Part shown: in pieces, positions 63,701 through 64,000 of the stretch
Layout of the letters: each line of letters starts with the position of its first letter
Numbering within the stretch: the stretch's first letter is position 1
Assembly (NCBI RefSeq): GCF_039909015.1
Contig: NZ_CP150919.1
Coordinates: 3,572,501 to 3,636,500 of the forward strand
Direction of reading: 5' to 3'
Origin: Pseudomonas grandcourensis
GTDB taxonomy: Bacteria > Pseudomonadota > Gammaproteobacteria > Pseudomonadales > Pseudomonadaceae
Length of the DNA: 64,000 nucleotides
Made by a program: the position numbers and the translations under genes
Notes under the pieces: generated by a model
What the model was told of the DNA's origin: nothing
The model's input: the letters and a program-made list of their open reading frames with translations, nothing else
Database searches by the model: none

Positions 63701-63868
63701 GGCGTGGTGCCGCTGGCGATCGCGACTGGCGCCAGTTCGGCGAGCCAGCAGGCCATCGGCACCGGGGTGATCGGCGGGATGATCACGGCGACACTGGCCG
63801 TGGTGTTCGTGCCGGTGTTTTTTGTGGTGGTGATGAAGCTGGTGCGCAAACGCCACAAAGCCCATTAA
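60770..63868 (+). CDS. RND multidrug efflux permease (HAE-1 family)
   Basis: The 1032-residue inner-membrane pump is full length and has the two large periplasmic loops and twelve helices of the family. The proton-relay pair Asp406-Asp407 lies in GILVDDAIVVVENVER (transmembrane helix 4), and the start MPQFFIDRPVFAWVVALFI and the GSSTVKATFQPG-type porter motif are typical (here GSATVKATFQPG). It exports hydrophobic drugs or solvents using the proton gradient. It needs an outer-membrane channel, but no such gene lies in the remaining 130 bases, which hold a REPIN. The two-component system upstream and divergent is the likely regulator. Confidence 0.94.
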   Translation: MPQFFIDRPVFAWVVALFILLAGALAIPQLPVAQYPDVAPPQIEIYAVYPGASAQTVDESVVSLIEEELNGADHLLYFESQSSLGSATVKATFQPGTNPELAQVDVQNRLKAVESRLPQAVIQQGLQVEKVSSGFLLLITLTSSDGKLDDVALSDYLARNVMNEVKRLDGVGKAQLYGAERAMRIWIDPQKLLAFNLTPADVNTAIVAQNAQVSAGSIGDLPTRTTQEITATILVKGQLSTPEEFADIVLKANPDGSTVRISDVARVEIGSQEYQFSTRLNGKPSTAVAVQLSPGANALNTATLVRAKMDELKRYFPANVEYSIPYDTSPFVKVSITKVVYTLGEAMLLVFAVMFLFLQNIRYTLIPTLVVPVALMGTFATMLALGFSINVLTMFGMVLAIGILVDDAIVVVENVERIMATEGLSPKEATRKAMKQITGAIIGITLVLVAVFIPMAFMQGSVGVIYQQFSLSMATSILFSAFLALTLTPALCATLLKPIAKGERHEKSGFFGWFNRRFEQLTDRYQGWVAYALKRTGRYLLIYGVLLIGLGLAFSRLPSSFLPVEDQGYTITDIQLPPGASKNRTVQVAEQVEAHNAGEPGIRDRVVILGFSFSGSGQNAALAFSTLKDWSERGSDDSAASIADRANVALSQIKDAVTFAVLPPPVDGLGTSSGFEFRLQDRGGLGHEKLMEARTGLLAAAEKSPILMNVRESALAEAPQVQLVVDRKQANALGVSFADVGNVLSTAVGSAYINDFPNQGRMQRVVVQAEGDQRSQVEDLLKIHVRNTHGKMVPLSAFVQAKWTQGPAQLTRYNGYPAISISGEPTPGHSTGEAMAEIERLVAQGPAGLGQEWTGLSLQERLSGSQAPILLGLSLLIVFLCLAALYESWSIPTSVLLVVPLGVLGAVLAVTLRGMPNDVFFKVGLITIIGLSAKNAILIIEFAKSLYDEGHDLIDATLQAARLRLRPIVMTSLAFILGVVPLAIATGASSASQQAIGTGVIGGMITATLAVVFVPVFFVVVMKLVRKRHKAH

Positions 63869-63883
63869 CCAACACCACAAACC

Positions 63884-63974
63884 TTGTGGGAGCGAGCTCG
63901 CTCGCGATGGCTGACTATCAGTTACATCATCGTCGACTGACACACAGCCATCGCGAGCAAGCTCGCTCCCACAG
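63884..63974. repeat. REPIN (inverted pair of REP elements)
   Basis: CTTGTGGGAGCGAGCTCGCTC then GCGATGGC, about 40 bases, and GCCATCGCGAGCAAGCTCGC with CTCCCACAG. One half has GAGCTCGC and the other GCAAGCTCGC, so the hairpin centres differ. It follows the RND pump gene by 15 bases. Confidence 0.9.
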
Positions 63975-64000
63975 GAGGCCTCATTGATTTCAAGATCGGG

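Noticed and set aside
16925..63974. CRISPR array suggested by recurring palindromic repeats
   Set aside because: The repeats are dispersed in intergenic gaps as inverted pairs, with no regular spacers and no cas genes; they are REP/REPIN elements.
1..64000. tRNA, rRNA, insertion sequence or prophage genes
   Set aside because: No cloverleaf-like sequence with a conserved GGTTCGAATCC-type arm, no transposase and no integrase or structural phage gene was seen; a covariance-model scan would be needed to exclude small RNAs.

Overview
This 64 kb window is a stretch of chromosome from a fluorescent Pseudomonas, most likely of the P. fluorescens group. The evidence is the gene content (a complete fap functional-amyloid operon, pvdQ, and a P. 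putida-like short-chain acyl-CoA cluster), the high GC with strong third-position bias (long antisense shadow frames), and seven paired REP elements (REPINs) plus one single REP with the GTGGGAGCGAGC...GCTCGC core. I found no rRNA, tRNA, CRISPR array, insertion sequence or prophage. Gene identities come from motifs and family knowledge, not from database searches.

Layout. 1-6.6 kb: tail of an MFS transporter, a small secreted protein, a secreted alpha/beta hydrolase, azoR facing a LysR gene, a YjbR-type gene, uppP with a DUF1294 gene, and a pnuC/NadR-kinase pair for pyridine salvage. 7-13.2 kb: fapABCDEF, encoding amyloid fibres and their export machinery, facing a VpsR-like sigma-54 activator. 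A perfect 13-bp hairpin lies between fapC (the major fibre subunit) and fapD. 13.5-24 kb: housekeeping genes (delta-60 repeat protein, nhaB, gnd-zwf, GNAT, DinB, zapE, aldo/keto reductase) and small conserved proteins.

24-27 kb: agmatinase and a polyamine-binding protein opposite a LysR regulator. 27.3-35.4 kb: two catabolic operons ending tail to tail at a REPIN. One encodes a 3-hydroxyisobutyryl-CoA hydrolase and an acyl-CoA dehydrogenase. The other encodes a full acyl-CoA ligase, SDR dehydrogenase, thiolase, acyl-CoA dehydrogenase and enoyl-CoA hydratase set. Together they fit valine/isoleucine or short branched-chain acid breakdown. 35.5-39.4 kb: nitrilase with a divergent LysR gene, two small proteins, and a dpkA-type imino-acid reductase.

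39.6-44.4 kb holds the most unusual gene: a 1610-residue protein with four diverged internal repeats of the kind seen in dermonecrotic-toxin-like (DUF6543) proteins and a C-terminal HEFAH zinc-protease motif. 44.6-48.7 kb is an iron/pyoverdine block: a FecR-type anti-sigma gene without a neighbouring sigma gene, pvdQ, and a Fur-like winged-helix gene. 48.7-55 kb: small membrane and lipoprotein genes, LysR/aldo-keto reductase pair, an unrecognised 176-residue protein in AT-rich DNA, a DUF411/YqaA pair, a secreted hydrolase and a D-2-hydroxyacid dehydrogenase. 55.4-57.2 kb: TPR protein, ECF sigma factor and anti-sigma factor; the sigma gene has no ATG, GTG or TTG at a plausible start and appears to begin at ATC. 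57.3-63.9 kb: a two-component system divergent from an RND efflux adaptor and pump.
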